Below, one piece after another: positions 1-8,811 of a DNA stretch of 64,000 nucleotides (positions are counted from its first letter, which is position 1; each line of letters opens with the position of its first letter). A program made the translations under genes and the position numbers. The stretch is from Clostridia bacterium (GTDB lineage Bacteria > Bacillota_A > Clostridia > Oscillospirales > Acutalibacteraceae). The DNA is taken from assembly GCA_017549665.1 (NCBI GenBank), contig JAFYUD010000092.1, positions 15,334 through 79,333 on the forward strand. The letters run 5' to 3'. The notes beneath the pieces were generated by a model that was not told the DNA's origin, did no database searches, and saw only the letters and a list, made by a program, of their open reading frames with translations.

Positions 1-21
1 TTTTCAAAATTTTAAACGATT

Positions 22-228
22 TCAAATAGAATTGATTGATTCAATGTAATCTTCAAACAATCTACGCTTGATTTGCGCCCTGTTGTTATTCCACAAGAGC
101 CAATCAGCATATGGATTTTCGGAAATAATATTTCTTAATTTGTTTTCACCGATTCTAAAATATTCGGCTGCTTCTTCAACGCTTAAAACAAACTTTTCCC
201 AAATGGGTACACTGCTATTTTTTCTCAT
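22..228 (-). CDS. Excisionase (Tn916 Xis-like)
   Basis: A 68-residue basic DNA-binding protein of the conjugative-transposon/phage excisionase type. It should bind near the attachment site and tip the integrase towards excision. The pattern IWEKF-LSVEEAAEYFRIGENKLR followed by a basic NNRAQIKRRLFE strand is typical of the winged-helix Xis proteins found next to tyrosine integrases. It is separated from the late operon by a terminator, so it is probably transcribed on its own or with an integrase gene lying left of the window. The assignment rests on motif recognition; the integrase itself is not visible. Confidence 0.8.
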   Translation of the reverse strand: MRKNSSVPIWEKFVLSVEEAAEYFRIGENKLRNIISENPYADWLLWNNNRAQIKRRLFEDYIESINSI

Positions 229-254
229 ATCTTCTTATATCTCCTTCATTATGT

Positions 255-293
255 TAAAAAAAGAGGTATGCCCGGATTCGAGCATACCCCTTT
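255..293 (-). terminator. Late-operon intrinsic terminator
   Basis: An inverted repeat (AAAG-GGTATGC arms around a 10-base loop, positions 260-293) is followed on the minus strand by a run of seven T. It sits directly after the distal tail gene and before the excisionase gene, so it closes the late transcript. Confidence 0.8.
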
Positions 294-299
294 AAGGTA

Positions 300-1094
300 T
301 TATTTAATAATTGGTGTGTATTTAATCGTGATTTCTGAAGGTAAAGTAACGGTAATTCTATTACTTCTATTGTCAATACTGTTTGCAATGGTGAAATACT
401 GAAAATTAAAGTCATTGTAAATGGTCTTTCTATGTGCTTCATTATCAGTTTCAATGATTCGAGTATCGCCCTTAATGGTGATGGTCTCACCGGCAGAGCA
501 ATTTTTAATAATCATCCTGCAATCAGTATCTTTATTATACATTTCAAAATTGCCATTCTTATTGATAACAATTTTAATATCGGGGTATGTATAACCAATC
601 TCATCAGAAATATCCGATAACAAATAAACCTTTTCGGCGGTTGCAACCGTCCATTTTGCTGTTTGTTCCTGACCATAGCCAAAGGGACTATTAGATTCAA
701 GGGTTAATTGTAATCCTACAAGATTACCGCCCACAAGAATTTTATCAACCTGAAACGAAACATAAAAATAAACCGCTTCACCATCACCGATAAAGCAGAA
801 TTTTAAAAATTCCCTACGATTAAGCCAGCGTTTAATATCTCTGTATTCATCATCTGTAATAAACCTTTCGTTTACATCGTAAATGTCCGGGTCTTTGCAT
901 ACGCTGAAGGTAGTAGTATAACATTCTTCAAACTTTGTACTTGATAATGAATGATATTTACCGCTATTCAGAGGGATTTTATTAAAAACAATCTTTGAGC
1001 CGGAATTAACTGTCTCATCAACATTATCACCATAGATAATAAATCCGTAATCGCTCAAATACTGACCATCATATTCAAAGTCTGTTGCAATCAT
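300..1094 (-). CDS. Phage distal tail protein (Dit-like)
   Basis: A 264-residue protein whose N-terminus (FEYDGQYLSDYGFII) and the segment EFLKFCFIGD match the N-terminal barrel of siphovirus distal tail (Dit / phage tail family) proteins. Dit forms the hub ring joining the tail tube to the baseplate. It follows the tape measure gene, with only a 62-residue gene between, which is the expected place. In most siphophages the Tal gene comes next. Here the operon stops instead, and Tal is found about 11 kb upstream. Confidence 0.75.
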   Translation of the reverse strand: MIATDFEYDGQYLSDYGFIIYGDNVDETVNSGSKIVFNKIPLNSGKYHSLSSTKFEECYTTTFSVCKDPDIYDVNERFITDDEYRDIKRWLNRREFLKFCFIGDGEAVYFYVSFQVDKILVGGNLVGLQLTLESNSPFGYGQEQTAKWTVATAEKVYLLSDISDEIGYTYPDIKIVINKNGNFEMYNKDTDCRMIIKNCSAGETITIKGDTRIIETDNEAHRKTIYNDFNFQYFTIANSIDNRSNRITVTLPSEITIKYTPIIK

Positions 1095-1110
1095 TTAAAC
1101 CCCTCCTATC

Positions 1111-1299
1111 TTAATATTGATATTTATTTTTTGTAAGTTTGGATTTGCCGGAAATAACACCAATAGTCATATCCTGAACCATTGCTTCAAACTTTTTATC
1201 TTTTTTGGCTTGCTCCATAATCTTTGGATAGTTTTCTTTTTCCTTTCTATCCAAATATGATTTAAGAGCATCAGCCGCTTTGTATTTGTATTTACTCAT
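1111..1299 (-). CDS. Small basic phage protein, unknown
   Basis: A 62-residue, lysine-rich, probably helical protein between the tape measure and distal tail genes (gaps of 16-17 bases on both sides), with a ribosome site upstream of ATG 1299. No family is recognised. Its place suggests a minor tail or assembly component, but this is inference from position only. Confidence 0.6.
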   Translation of the reverse strand: MSKYKYKAADALKSYLDRKEKENYPKIMEQAKKDKKFEAMVQDMTIGVISGKSKLTKNKYQY

Positions 1300-1316
1300 C
1301 GTTTATATCTCCTAAA

Positions 1317-3647
1317 TCAACTATGGTTTAAAACGTCTGCAATTTCATCAGACAATTCTTTAACTTGCTCATCCGCAATTTCTCTAACAATTTCCTTTGA
1401 GTCCTTATCAACCACGCCGGAAATAGTAATATCGCCCATCTTGATATTTACAGTCTTTGCACCTGCAATAGTAGTACCAGAACCGGCACTAATTGAAATA
1501 CCAGAGAAAATATCACGAAGGTCATTTGTAAAGGTTGCGAACACAGAAACAAAGCCATCTAAAATATTTGCACTTGTAGCCGCCACAGCGGGACTAACAG
1601 CGTTTGAATCATAACTTGTGGATAACTTAACGGATTTATTAACGCTTGCATTGCCTAATGCATCGCCTTCAATCGCTGCAATATCATCAGCCATTTTTGC
1701 ATATGTATCAAGCACATCAGCACTCATATTTTCGGCTGACTTGACAGCATCATCACCATTATCATCAATACCACCGGCTAAACCTTTAACAAGGTTTTCA
1801 CCAACCCACGCCATTTCTCTTGACGGTGAATGGATTCCAAAGAAATCACAAATACCATCCCAGATTGACGAAATCCAGCCGCTTACTTTATCCCATAACC
1901 AACTTGCAAGTTGCTGAATACCATTCCATAAGCCTTTAACGATATTGCCGCCGACCTCTGCCATTTTACCAACCAGAGAGCCAAACGCTGATACAATCGA
2001 AGTGATAATCTGGGGTACAGCCTTGCAAATTTCTATGCAGATTGTTGGTAAATTTTGGATAACGGCAACAAAAAGGGTCACTCCCGCTGCAATTATCTTA
2101 TCAAGATTGCCTAAAAGTGCATCTATCACGCTATTTATGATTTTCGGAGCGGCTTCGCAGATTGTCGAAATTATGACTGGTAAATTCTGGACGAGAGAAA
2201 TTAACAGGTCAATTCCGCACTGAATCAACAAAGGCAACTGTGATAAAAGCGTAGAAATGATACTATTTATGATTTCAGGCAGTACGGCGCAGATGGTTTC
2301 GAGAATGGACGGAAGGGCAGATACCAAAGAAGTGAGCAAAGAAATTCCCGTCTCAATTAACTGTGGTATAGCACTTAACAAAAATTCGACGATGGATAAA
2401 ATCACCGCCGGGAGCGCATTTAGCAAAATTGGAATTGCATCCAAAATTGATTGTGAAAGTGATTCAATTATTGTTAAAACACAATTTAGCAATTCTGGTA
2501 GTAAGTCAATTACTGCTGTAACCAGCATAGGGACAATCGAAATCGCCGTATCTACTATGGTAATTAGGATGTCCGGCAATACTGCCAAAAGTCCACTAAT
2601 TAACTGTTGCACCCCAGAAATCAAAATTGGGAGTGCTGCGAGAAGGGCGCTCACGATGGACGGCAAGGCAGATACCAGCGCATTCACCAGAGCAACCGCA
2701 CCATTGACCAACGCCGGGAGCAATGAATTTAAAATACCCGGAATTTGTGCTACAAGTTTTGGTGCAAGAGTAGTAACCACATTTGCAATACCATCAAGCA
2801 CTACACTTACACGGGGAATTAAATTGTCACCAACGGTAACAATGGAATTAAATAAATTATCTACTAATTGATTAAAGTCCTGTCCTTCATCGGTCAAGCC
2901 AGTTAATAAATTAGTCCAAGCCGCTTTCATTGAGGTAATAGAACCTTGAATAGTCGTGCTTGCTTCTTTTGCGGTTGTGCCGGTAATTCCCATCTCTGTT
3001 TGAATTACGTGGATAGCATCAACCACATCCGCATAACTTGAAATGTCATACTCAATGCCGCTAATTGCTTGTGCATCAGCAAGCAGACGTGCCATTTCTT
3101 CCTTTGTACCGCCATAACCCAATTTAAGGTTATCAAGCATAGTATAGTTCTGTTTAGCGAATCCCTGATATGCGTTTTGAATGGATTCCATAGACGAACC
3201 CATTTTATTTGCATTGTCTGACATATCGACAATAGCCATATCAGCCTTTTGAGCCGCTGCAACAGTATCACCGCCCAGAGATTGTAAAAGTGATGCGGAA
3301 AAACTTGTTACAGTCTCCATATAAGCATTTGCAGATAAACCGGCGGTTTGATATGCCTTTTCAGCATTCTTAATTACAATATCTGCACTGTCTTTAAATA
3401 GGGTCTCAACACCGCCTACAAGTTGTTCATATTCTGCATATGCTTCAATAGCATCTTTGCCAATCTTCACAACGGCAGCACTTGCCGCACCCAAAGCGGC
3501 GGTAAATCCAACGGCTAATGTCTTACCCGCTGCACCAACGCTTGATGCGAATTTGTCAATACCCGTTTGTGTTTGCCTTGCGCCTTTGTCAAATTCAGAG
3601 GCATCCCAAGCAAACTTGCCTTGATATTCGGCAACAGTTATTGCCAT
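1317..3647 (-). CDS. Tail tape measure protein
   Basis: A protein of about 776 residues that sets tail length and is ejected with DNA. The first 300 residues carry the conserved tape-measure core (a segment beginning DAIEAYAEYEQLVGGVETLF and an MGSSMESIQNAYQGFAKQ region). Residues about 300-590 form a run of hydrophobic Leu/Ile/Pro repeats of roughly 18-20 residues, and the C-terminal part is Ala/Gly/Asp rich. At about 0.15 nm per residue it would specify a tail near 115 nm (inference). I start it at ATG 3647 because GGAGGTG lies 9 bases upstream; an in-frame ATG at 3671 would place that site inside the gene. Confidence 0.9.
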   Translation of the reverse strand: MAITVAEYQGKFAWDASEFDKGARQTQTGIDKFASSVGAAGKTLAVGFTAALGAASAAVVKIGKDAIEAYAEYEQLVGGVETLFKDSADIVIKNAEKAYQTAGLSANAYMETVTSFSASLLQSLGGDTVAAAQKADMAIVDMSDNANKMGSSMESIQNAYQGFAKQNYTMLDNLKLGYGGTKEEMARLLADAQAISGIEYDISSYADVVDAIHVIQTEMGITGTTAKEASTTIQGSITSMKAAWTNLLTGLTDEGQDFNQLVDNLFNSIVTVGDNLIPRVSVVLDGIANVVTTLAPKLVAQIPGILNSLLPALVNGAVALVNALVSALPSIVSALLAALPILISGVQQLISGLLAVLPDILITIVDTAISIVPMLVTAVIDLLPELLNCVLTIIESLSQSILDAIPILLNALPAVILSIVEFLLSAIPQLIETGISLLTSLVSALPSILETICAVLPEIINSIISTLLSQLPLLIQCGIDLLISLVQNLPVIISTICEAAPKIINSVIDALLGNLDKIIAAGVTLFVAVIQNLPTICIEICKAVPQIITSIVSAFGSLVGKMAEVGGNIVKGLWNGIQQLASWLWDKVSGWISSIWDGICDFFGIHSPSREMAWVGENLVKGLAGGIDDNGDDAVKSAENMSADVLDTYAKMADDIAAIEGDALGNASVNKSVKLSTSYDSNAVSPAVAATSANILDGFVSVFATFTNDLRDIFSGISISAGSGTTIAGAKTVNIKMGDITISGVVDKDSKEIVREIADEQVKELSDEIADVLNHS

Positions 3648-3678
3648 AACAAAAGCACCTCCATTTTTCAAAGAATAG

Positions 3679-3721
3679 AGGTGCTAACATTACTTTTTAG
3701 CCAAATAATAAGTTAGCACCT
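3679..3721 (-). promoter_or_regulatory. 10-bp hairpin in tape measure leader
   Basis: Perfect arms AGGTGCTAAC / GTTAGCACCT with a 23-base loop lie about 30 bases before the tape measure start. The arm shares the word GGTGC with the ribosome site downstream. It could be a weak terminator, an RNA processing site or a translation control element. Confidence 0.45.
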
Positions 3722-3768
3722 GTTAAGATGCTTTCGGCTTAATATGGCTAACCCATCATCATATATAT

Positions 3769-4287
3769 TTAATTATTATTCTGTGTCTTTACTAACTTAC
3801 TATTTTCAACGCTTTCATTCATCTTATTAGAAATCATATAGAAAATATCAACCATCATATCTAAACTGGGGAATCCCCTTGTAACGTCTTTTTCGGTGTA
3901 TTCAACATCTTCAATATTCAAGTTGATAAACTTCAAAATCAATTCTTTAAGCATTTTAACCAACTCAACAAAGGCTTCATTTTTCTTGTCATTCTTCATT
4001 GAATTAAGTTGCATAATCTTTTCATAATTTTCAGTGAAATAAATAATAAATTCGGTGGAGAAATCACCGGGGATAGTATAAACATTTAATCTTGCATCCC
4101 TAATCTGAAAATCCGGCTTTGCATTCTTTGCAAAGTCAATTACATAATCTTTTCTCTGTGTATCGGCGGTAAAGTTTCTATTGTTATTATAGTTATTCTT
4201 GTTATAAGGTCTGGAATTGTTATATCTGTTATTGTTATGATAACCGCCCTTATTATAGTTTCTATTGTTATTCTTTGGGTAACCCAT
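3769..4287 (-). CDS. Second tail assembly chaperone (gpGT position), Asn-rich N-terminus
   Basis: A 172-residue protein encoded between the first chaperone and the tape measure, the place of gpGT-type chaperones that load the tape measure during tail assembly. The first 40 residues are low complexity, almost only Asn, Tyr, Gly, Lys and Arg. The remaining 130 residues are helical, with acidic and hydrophobic stretches. It has its own ATG and ribosome site, so it is an independent gene here and not a frameshift extension of the upstream chaperone. Function is inferred from position; the Asn/Tyr/Gly-rich head is unusual for this family. Confidence 0.55.
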   Translation of the reverse strand: MGYPKNNNRNYNKGGYHNNNRYNNSRPYNKNNYNNNRNFTADTQRKDYVIDFAKNAKPDFQIRDARLNVYTIPGDFSTEFIIYFTENYEKIMQLNSMKNDKKNEAFVELVKMLKELILKFINLNIEDVEYTEKDVTRGFPSLDMMVDIFYMISNKMNESVENSKLVKTQNNN

Positions 4288-4314
4288 AAATAAACCTCCA
4301 GCATTCTAAAATTT

Positions 4315-5046
4315 TTATTGTCTATTCATCAAAGCATCAAGAGCCGCAACATTCATACCCTTTTTGGCTTGCGGTTTTTCTTTCTTCAAATAATCCTTAA
4401 TTCTATCTTGATACTTGTTTGATTCGTACTTTAAGTACGCTAAATTATAATCATCATCGGTACGCTTTTCACCGATAACAACGGCACGTACCATATCACG
4501 AAAAACGAAAATAGGCATAGCCTGAATTTCGGAAAAACTGTTATTTGTTTTCATTGATAAGATTGCAATATCATCAATCAAATTGTAATCACGTGTATTT
4601 TTTAATAGTTTTTCATAGTATTCAATTTCTGCTTTTACTGCTTCTTTTTCTTCCGATTGTTTATTTTTGGTCTTTGTTGCTGGCTTTCTCTTTTTCACAT
4701 CTAATTGTGGAATAGCGAAAATGTCAGATGAAATAATTGATTGAATCTCTTTATAAATGGTAACAACAAATTCTTTTTGTGTACTCAATGGGATATTATC
4801 TAACACCCATTGTTGTGTAATTTCTGGATGCTGATAGTGAATCAATCTAACCACCAAATCAGAAAGAATTTCAAGCCTTACCGAATTATTATGTATTTCA
4901 TCCACTTCAATCAAAGATGAAACAATTCTATTAAATAAACCAACCGGAATATTTAAGGCAACAGAAAAAGTCTTTTCACTACCATCAACTAATGGTAATG
5001 TAATCGCCCTTTTTTCAGGCAAAAAAGCCTTGTAATCAGCAATCAT
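4315..5046 (-). CDS. Tail assembly chaperone (gpG-like)
   Basis: A 243-residue protein directly after the major tail protein. The N-terminal half (GSEKTFSVALNIPVGLFNRIVS, then helices) resembles chaperones of siphophages that bind the tape measure. Residues about 120-140 are Lys/Glu rich and probably a flexible linker, and the C-terminal half is helical. Order and size agree with the chaperone role; the protein family was not confirmed. Confidence 0.6.
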   Translation of the reverse strand: MIADYKAFLPEKRAITLPLVDGSEKTFSVALNIPVGLFNRIVSSLIEVDEIHNNSVRLEILSDLVVRLIHYQHPEITQQWVLDNIPLSTQKEFVVTIYKEIQSIISSDIFAIPQLDVKKRKPATKTKNKQSEEKEAVKAEIEYYEKLLKNTRDYNLIDDIAILSMKTNNSFSEIQAMPIFVFRDMVRAVVIGEKRTDDDYNLAYLKYESNKYQDRIKDYLKKEKPQAKKGMNVAALDALMNRQ

Positions 5047-5065
5047 AAATAACCTCCAAAATATA

Positions 5066-5095
5066 AGGCATAAGGGGATTGCTCCCCCTATACCT
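5066..5095 (-). terminator. Hairpin after major tail gene
   Basis: AGG-ATA-GGGG arms around a short loop lie just after the major tail protein stop, and the minus strand then reads TTATATTTT. It is probably a partial terminator or an RNA 3'-end stabiliser for an abundant message. Confidence 0.5.
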
Positions 5096-5112
5096 TTAAA
5101 ATATATTGGTTA

Positions 5113-5691
5113 TTACTCCGCTGCGGTCTCTGTGAGGTCATCACGCCAGAATGCGCCACGCTTACCATTAGGAAGCATTGTATCAAGGCACTTAAAGGCA
5201 TAATTCAGTGCAACGGGGTCATCAGTGTTAAAATCAAGTTCATATGCGGCAGTCCATACGCATTTAGGCATAACAAGTCTGATTTCCTCACCTGTACTTT
5301 CATCAGAGCCAACAAACACAAGTGCAATTTCAGGTCTCTGCATATTTGTATTGCCGTATGTTCTCTTACCAGACTTATTACCAACAGTAACATCATCAAC
5401 ATCAGAGCCGGTCAAATACTTTGCAACAGTAACGGGATTATAAGAAATAATACCAGTTTCAAAAGTGGTAACATACTTCTTTACAGCACTACCCACATCG
5501 CCCTTATTAGCAGAGCCAACCTCTAACATTTCGGGTTCACTGGTCAACTTTGCAGACTCGCCCTCTTTGATATAACCGAGGTCATCCATAGTTTCCAAAT
5601 CATAGTTTTCAGTGAAATCCTTTGCAAGTGTAGCGTAGAGATAGCCAGAGCCAACAGGAACACTGCCATTTTCAGTATTAAAAATTTTCAT
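5113..5691 (-). CDS. Major tail (tube) protein
   Basis: A 192-residue protein rich in beta strand and short polar turns, with the pattern typical of phage tube proteins (GSGYLYATLAKD, then DLGYIKEGESAKL and VTTFETGIISYNPVTVAKYLTG). It assembles as stacked hexameric rings. It lies between the tail completion gene and the chaperones, and is followed by a hairpin, as is common for highly expressed structural genes. Confidence 0.8.
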   Translation of the reverse strand: MKIFNTENGSVPVGSGYLYATLAKDFTENYDLETMDDLGYIKEGESAKLTSEPEMLEVGSANKGDVGSAVKKYVTTFETGIISYNPVTVAKYLTGSDVDDVTVGNKSGKRTYGNTNMQRPEIALVFVGSDESTGEEIRLVMPKCVWTAAYELDFNTDDPVALNYAFKCLDTMLPNGKRGAFWRDDLTETAAE

Positions 5692-5706
5692 ATGCTATAT
5701 CCTTTC

Positions 5707-6102
5707 TCAAAATGCCTTGCAGTCAAAAAACAATTTATTGACATAGCATTTTGTGTTTTCATCAAAATAAATGCCGCCTTCGTTACTGAAAACAAGTTTA
5801 ACGATGTTTTCAATATCACAAGGGCGGTCATAGAAATTAAGTAACTTTATTAAATTTTCCTTCAGCGAAACAATATTTAAGGGGTCAACACAACAAATTT
5901 TAATTGTCAATGTAAAATGCCTTAAATCCTTGCCGCCGTCTAACTCATTAAAAGTATAGATAATAAAATTATCGGCTTGCAGTTCATCAGGCTTATCCAC
6001 AAAGAAAATTGCATCAGCCTTTTTGCGCTTATCGGTCTTAAATACCGCTTTTGGTACAATGTTTGCATTTGCGATATATTCTCTAACTTTTTCAAAATCC
6101 AT
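5707..6102 (-). CDS. Tail completion / tail terminator protein
   Basis: A 131-residue protein between the gp10-like component and the major tail protein. This is the usual place of the tail terminator that caps the tube and joins it to the head. Sequence identity to a family is not obvious; the size and mixed alpha/beta pattern fit. It is 15 bases from its neighbours on each side and part of the head-tail joining block. Confidence 0.6.
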   Translation of the reverse strand: MDFEKVREYIANANIVPKAVFKTDKRKKADAIFFVDKPDELQADNFIIYTFNELDGGKDLRHFTLTIKICCVDPLNIVSLKENLIKLLNFYDRPCDIENIVKLVFSNEGGIYFDENTKCYVNKLFFDCKAF

Positions 6103-6116
6103 TTGCTAACCCTCCT

Positions 6117-6461
6117 TTATTTCGCTTTCTTTATTTCATCAGCAACAATATCAAGATAATCCGAAATGTTGCTATTTAATGCTGTTGATAAGTTTCCGTG
6201 ATAATCGTCCTCATATGGGGCATATTGCAGATTAGAACCAACAGCACCCCAAACAACGCTTCCTTCATCTTCTACGCCGTGTGTCCAACTTCTACGCAAA
6301 GCACCGGTATCAACGTGCGTTAATAATTTTGTGTCTGCTTCAAATTGTGTGGTTGCTTTTTCCATACCACGGACAGCCGCCGCACGTGCTTTATCAATCA
6401 GTTCATTGGCATCAAATTTTTTAACCGCTTTTATTTCAAAAGAGATTTTATTTTTAGCCAT
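6117..6461 (-). CDS. HK97 gp10-like head-tail joining protein
   Basis: A 114-residue protein with the hallmarks of the HK97 gp10 family: an N-terminal helix with many Ala/Arg, the motif THVDTGALRRSW near residue 50, and a GSNLQYAPYEDDYHG turn. These proteins join completed heads to tails. The start codon shares one base with the stop of the preceding gene, which suggests translational coupling. Confidence 0.8.
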   Translation of the reverse strand: MAKNKISFEIKAVKKFDANELIDKARAAAVRGMEKATTQFEADTKLLTHVDTGALRRSWTHGVEDEGSVVWGAVGSNLQYAPYEDDYHGNLSTALNSNISDYLDIVADEIKKAK

Positions 6462-6790
6462 TAAACCACCGCCTTCAGATAGAGAATGTAATAATCATCC
6501 CAATCAATCAGTTTTTCGATGGTATAATCAACTTCATTGTAAGTAACGGTTTTACCCTCTGTAATATCCTTATCGGGGTCACAAAATGCCCTATATTGTG
6601 CCTCTGTGACAAAACCATATTCAGAATAGGTCTTTATGCGGTCTGCTGGCTGCACATCACAATCAATGGTTTTACTTGCGGTTTCACCTTTTTTGTATCG
6701 ACCACCAACCATATCACCGGCAGATTCAGAAATAAGCGTAATTTGTTTATTATAAAAATCTGAATAATCGCCCATAGTCATCACCGCCAA
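6461..6790 (-). CDS. Head closure protein
   Basis: A 109-residue all-beta protein in the place of the head closure ring (SPP1 gp16-like), which seals the portal after packaging. Supporting features are the N-terminal DFYNKQITLI strand and the central TIDCDVQPADR segment. It overlaps the next gene by one base and follows the connector gene by one base. Confidence 0.65.
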   Translation of the reverse strand: MAVMTMGDYSDFYNKQITLISESAGDMVGGRYKKGETASKTIDCDVQPADRIKTYSEYGFVTEAQYRAFCDPDKDITEGKTVTYNEVDYTIEKLIDWDDYYILYLKAVV

Positions 6791-6791
6791 A

Positions 6792-7178
6792 TCAACAATA
6801 AAATTTAATTCGGGGCAGTGGTAACAGAGCCTTTACATCAGCAGTTAAACCATTATTATCAATTTCGGTTGTAGCCGTACCATATGTGATACTTCTACTG
6901 CCTTGTGATTTCTGTGTTACCGTTCTTTTGCCGGTTGCCTTATTCAATTCAATAATAGAATTGTTGTAATAGGCTTTTGCAAGAGCAACGGCAGCATCAA
7001 AATAAATGGTTACATCTTCATTTTCATCAAGTCTTAAATAGTTACGGATTGCAACATATGCACGATTAACCGCATCCATCAAGATTGATTCTTTTAATGT
7101 ATCAACGCCCAAATCAGCAAACAAAGATTGCAAATAGGCTAATTCTTTTGCATACTTTTCTTTCAAAGTCTCAATCAT
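6792..7178 (-). CDS. Head-tail connector (gp6-like)
   Basis: A 128-residue mainly helical protein directly after the capsid gene, the position of the SPP1 gp15/HK97 gp6 connector that docks on the portal. Short helices (ILMDAVNRAYVAIRNYL, then AAVALAKAYYNNSIIEL) match that family's pattern. Its ribosome site follows a hairpin that separates it from the capsid gene. Confidence 0.65.
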   Translation of the reverse strand: MIETLKEKYAKELAYLQSLFADLGVDTLKESILMDAVNRAYVAIRNYLRLDENEDVTIYFDAAVALAKAYYNNSIIELNKATGKRTVTQKSQGSRSITYGTATTEIDNNGLTADVKALLPLPRIKFYC

Positions 7179-7204
7179 TGCAATCCTCCTAAATATCTAA
7201 AATT

Positions 7205-7233
7205 GGGGGATAGTAAGTAATTTACCATCCCCC
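7205..7233 (-). terminator. Hairpin after capsid gene
   Basis: GGGGGAT / ATCCCCC arms with an internal GTAA / TTAC pairing lie between the capsid and connector genes. The minus strand continues AATTTTAG, so termination would be partial. It would reduce expression of downstream joining proteins relative to capsid. Confidence 0.6.
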
Positions 7234-7252
7234 ATAAGTATTAAATTATAAA

Positions 7253-8065
7253 TTAGGCATTAGCCTTCTTAACAAGGATGCATTCAGGCTTTGTAACCTT
7301 GTGAGCATACACCTTACGACCCTGAACGGCACAAGCACCAATCCACTTGCCAGAACCGGTCAAATCCACAGGCTGAACATCAACAGCCCATTCATTAACA
7401 CGGGTAGCATAGTTAGGATGACCCGCGACAAACTCAACGCCAGCACCCAGATTTGCAGACTCATAAATATTAAAGCCGAGGATAGCACCAACAGCACCGG
7501 TCTGCTTTACAGCATCGCCCAACTGGGAAGCGGGGATAAACTCATCAGATTTAAGAATCAAAGCATAAGTTTCGGGAGAAACAATAAGATAACGACCGGT
7601 AGCGGGTACGCCAATCTTTGAAAGAGTAGTACGAACATCAACGATAGTACCGTAAACAGTCTTATTAGTCAAAGCGGCAGTATCAGCCATAGCAGTACCT
7701 TCAGCCACAAGGACAGCAGCACCATCAGTATCAATAGCAAGAGCCATAGCATAACCAGCAGCATCAAGACGGTCAGCAACCATATCATCAGTTACAGCGG
7801 CAGCATCATACTTATCAAAGATTTCATTAACTGCATCGTCCTTGTTAATATCAATAGTGATGTACTCACTTGCACCAGTAGTAGGAGTAACGCCGTTTAC
7901 CTTGTCATACGCCTGAACGGTAGCAGCACCAGACTTACGCACCTTAACAGAGCCAGCCTTTGCATCACCCTCATAACGATTATTAAAAATAACACCATCT
8001 CTCAAAGCGAGAGTAATCTTCAACTTATCATCAATAAGATTAGAATATCTTGCAGAAAGTTCCAT
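7253..8065 (-). CDS. Major capsid protein (HK97 fold)
   Basis: A 270-residue protein with the pattern of small HK97-fold capsid proteins in Firmicute siphophages: an N-terminal LSARYSNLIDDKLKITLALRDG helix, a GDAKAGSVKVRK strand region, then IGVPATGRYLIVSPETYALIL and a beta-rich C-terminus. It follows the scaffold gene and has a strong GGAG site. No protease gene is present, so the capsid is probably assembled on a separate scaffold without maturation cleavage (inference). Confidence 0.85.
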   Translation of the reverse strand: MELSARYSNLIDDKLKITLALRDGVIFNNRYEGDAKAGSVKVRKSGAATVQAYDKVNGVTPTTGASEYITIDINKDDAVNEIFDKYDAAAVTDDMVADRLDAAGYAMALAIDTDGAAVLVAEGTAMADTAALTNKTVYGTIVDVRTTLSKIGVPATGRYLIVSPETYALILKSDEFIPASQLGDAVKQTGAVGAILGFNIYESANLGAGVEFVAGHPNYATRVNEWAVDVQPVDLTGSGKWIGACAVQGRKVYAHKVTKPECILVKKANA

Positions 8066-8115
8066 AATTTAAAGTCTCCTTTATATAGTAAATTTTGTAG
8101 TTTTATAATTTTGTT

Positions 8116-8694
8116 TTAAGTAAGTTTGATACCGGGATTAAGTTTTGCAAAAGCGGCAGCAACACCATCAACAATGCCATCATCTCCACCATTGGGAGGG
8201 GTGTAATTACTACCCTTTAAACCGTCCTTAATTCCCTTTGAAACAGCACCGGTATAAATCTTTTCAAAGGTTGCCATATTCTTATTTGTGGTTTCCTCAT
8301 CAGCACCAACAAAGAAATCAACCAATTCAACCGGTAAACCCTTTTCATTTGCAAAAGTCAAAGCCTTGTTTGTCAAATCCTTTCTGACATTTTCGGCTTG
8401 CATCTTTGCAATCTGTGCTTCTAATTCGGCAACCCTCTTATCCTTGGGGTCTGCTTCGGGGTAAAGTTCCTTAATCTTTGCATCAACCAAAGATTTAAAC
8501 TCATTGCCCTTCTTCCACGTTTCAAGTCCCTTGCTATGGTACTTATCTAACGTAGGCTGGATAAACTTTTTGCCATCTTCGGTTTCAAGAAATTTGCTTA
8601 CTCTATCGGCTGTAACGTGACCGCCAATATAATTTTCAAAATCTTCTGTGCCTTCAAAGCCTTTAAGGGCTTCAACAATTTCATTAAAATTCAT
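8116..8694 (-). CDS. Capsid scaffold (DUF4355-like)
   Basis: A 192-residue acidic, largely coiled-coil protein before the capsid gene. It has the usual scaffold pattern: an N-terminal acidic part (VEALKGFEGTEDFENYI), a central coiled coil near residues 85-115 (DKRVAELEAQIAKMQAENVRKDL) and a Gly/Asn/Asp-rich tail ending in GIKLT. It directs capsid assembly and leaves before DNA packaging. Confidence 0.8.
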   Translation of the reverse strand: MNFNEIVEALKGFEGTEDFENYIGGHVTADRVSKFLETEDGKKFIQPTLDKYHSKGLETWKKGNEFKSLVDAKIKELYPEADPKDKRVAELEAQIAKMQAENVRKDLTNKALTFANEKGLPVELVDFFVGADEETTNKNMATFEKIYTGAVSKGIKDGLKGSNYTPPNGGDDGIVDGVAAAFAKLNPGIKLT

Positions 8695-8774
8695 AGTTAA
8701 TTAGTCTCCATTTCTGCCCTATATGTATTTGAATAAATCCATACAGTGCAAATTTTTTGATAAATATATATAAA

Positions 8775-8802
8775 ATGCCCTCCAGCCAAAGCCAGAGAGC
8801 AT
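8775..8802 (-). terminator. Hairpin between MuF and scaffold genes
   Basis: ATGCCCTC / GAGAGCAT arms with an inner CAGCC/GGCTG-type extension lie just after the MuF gene. On the minus strand the stem is followed by TTTTATATATAT. It is probably a partial terminator, third in a series that also follows the capsid and tube genes. Confidence 0.55.
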
Positions 8803-8811
8803 ATTAAACAA

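Noticed and set aside
1618..2871. Long plus-strand frames inside the tape measure gene
   Set aside because: They are antisense shadows of a repetitive, well supported gene and have no ribosome sites.
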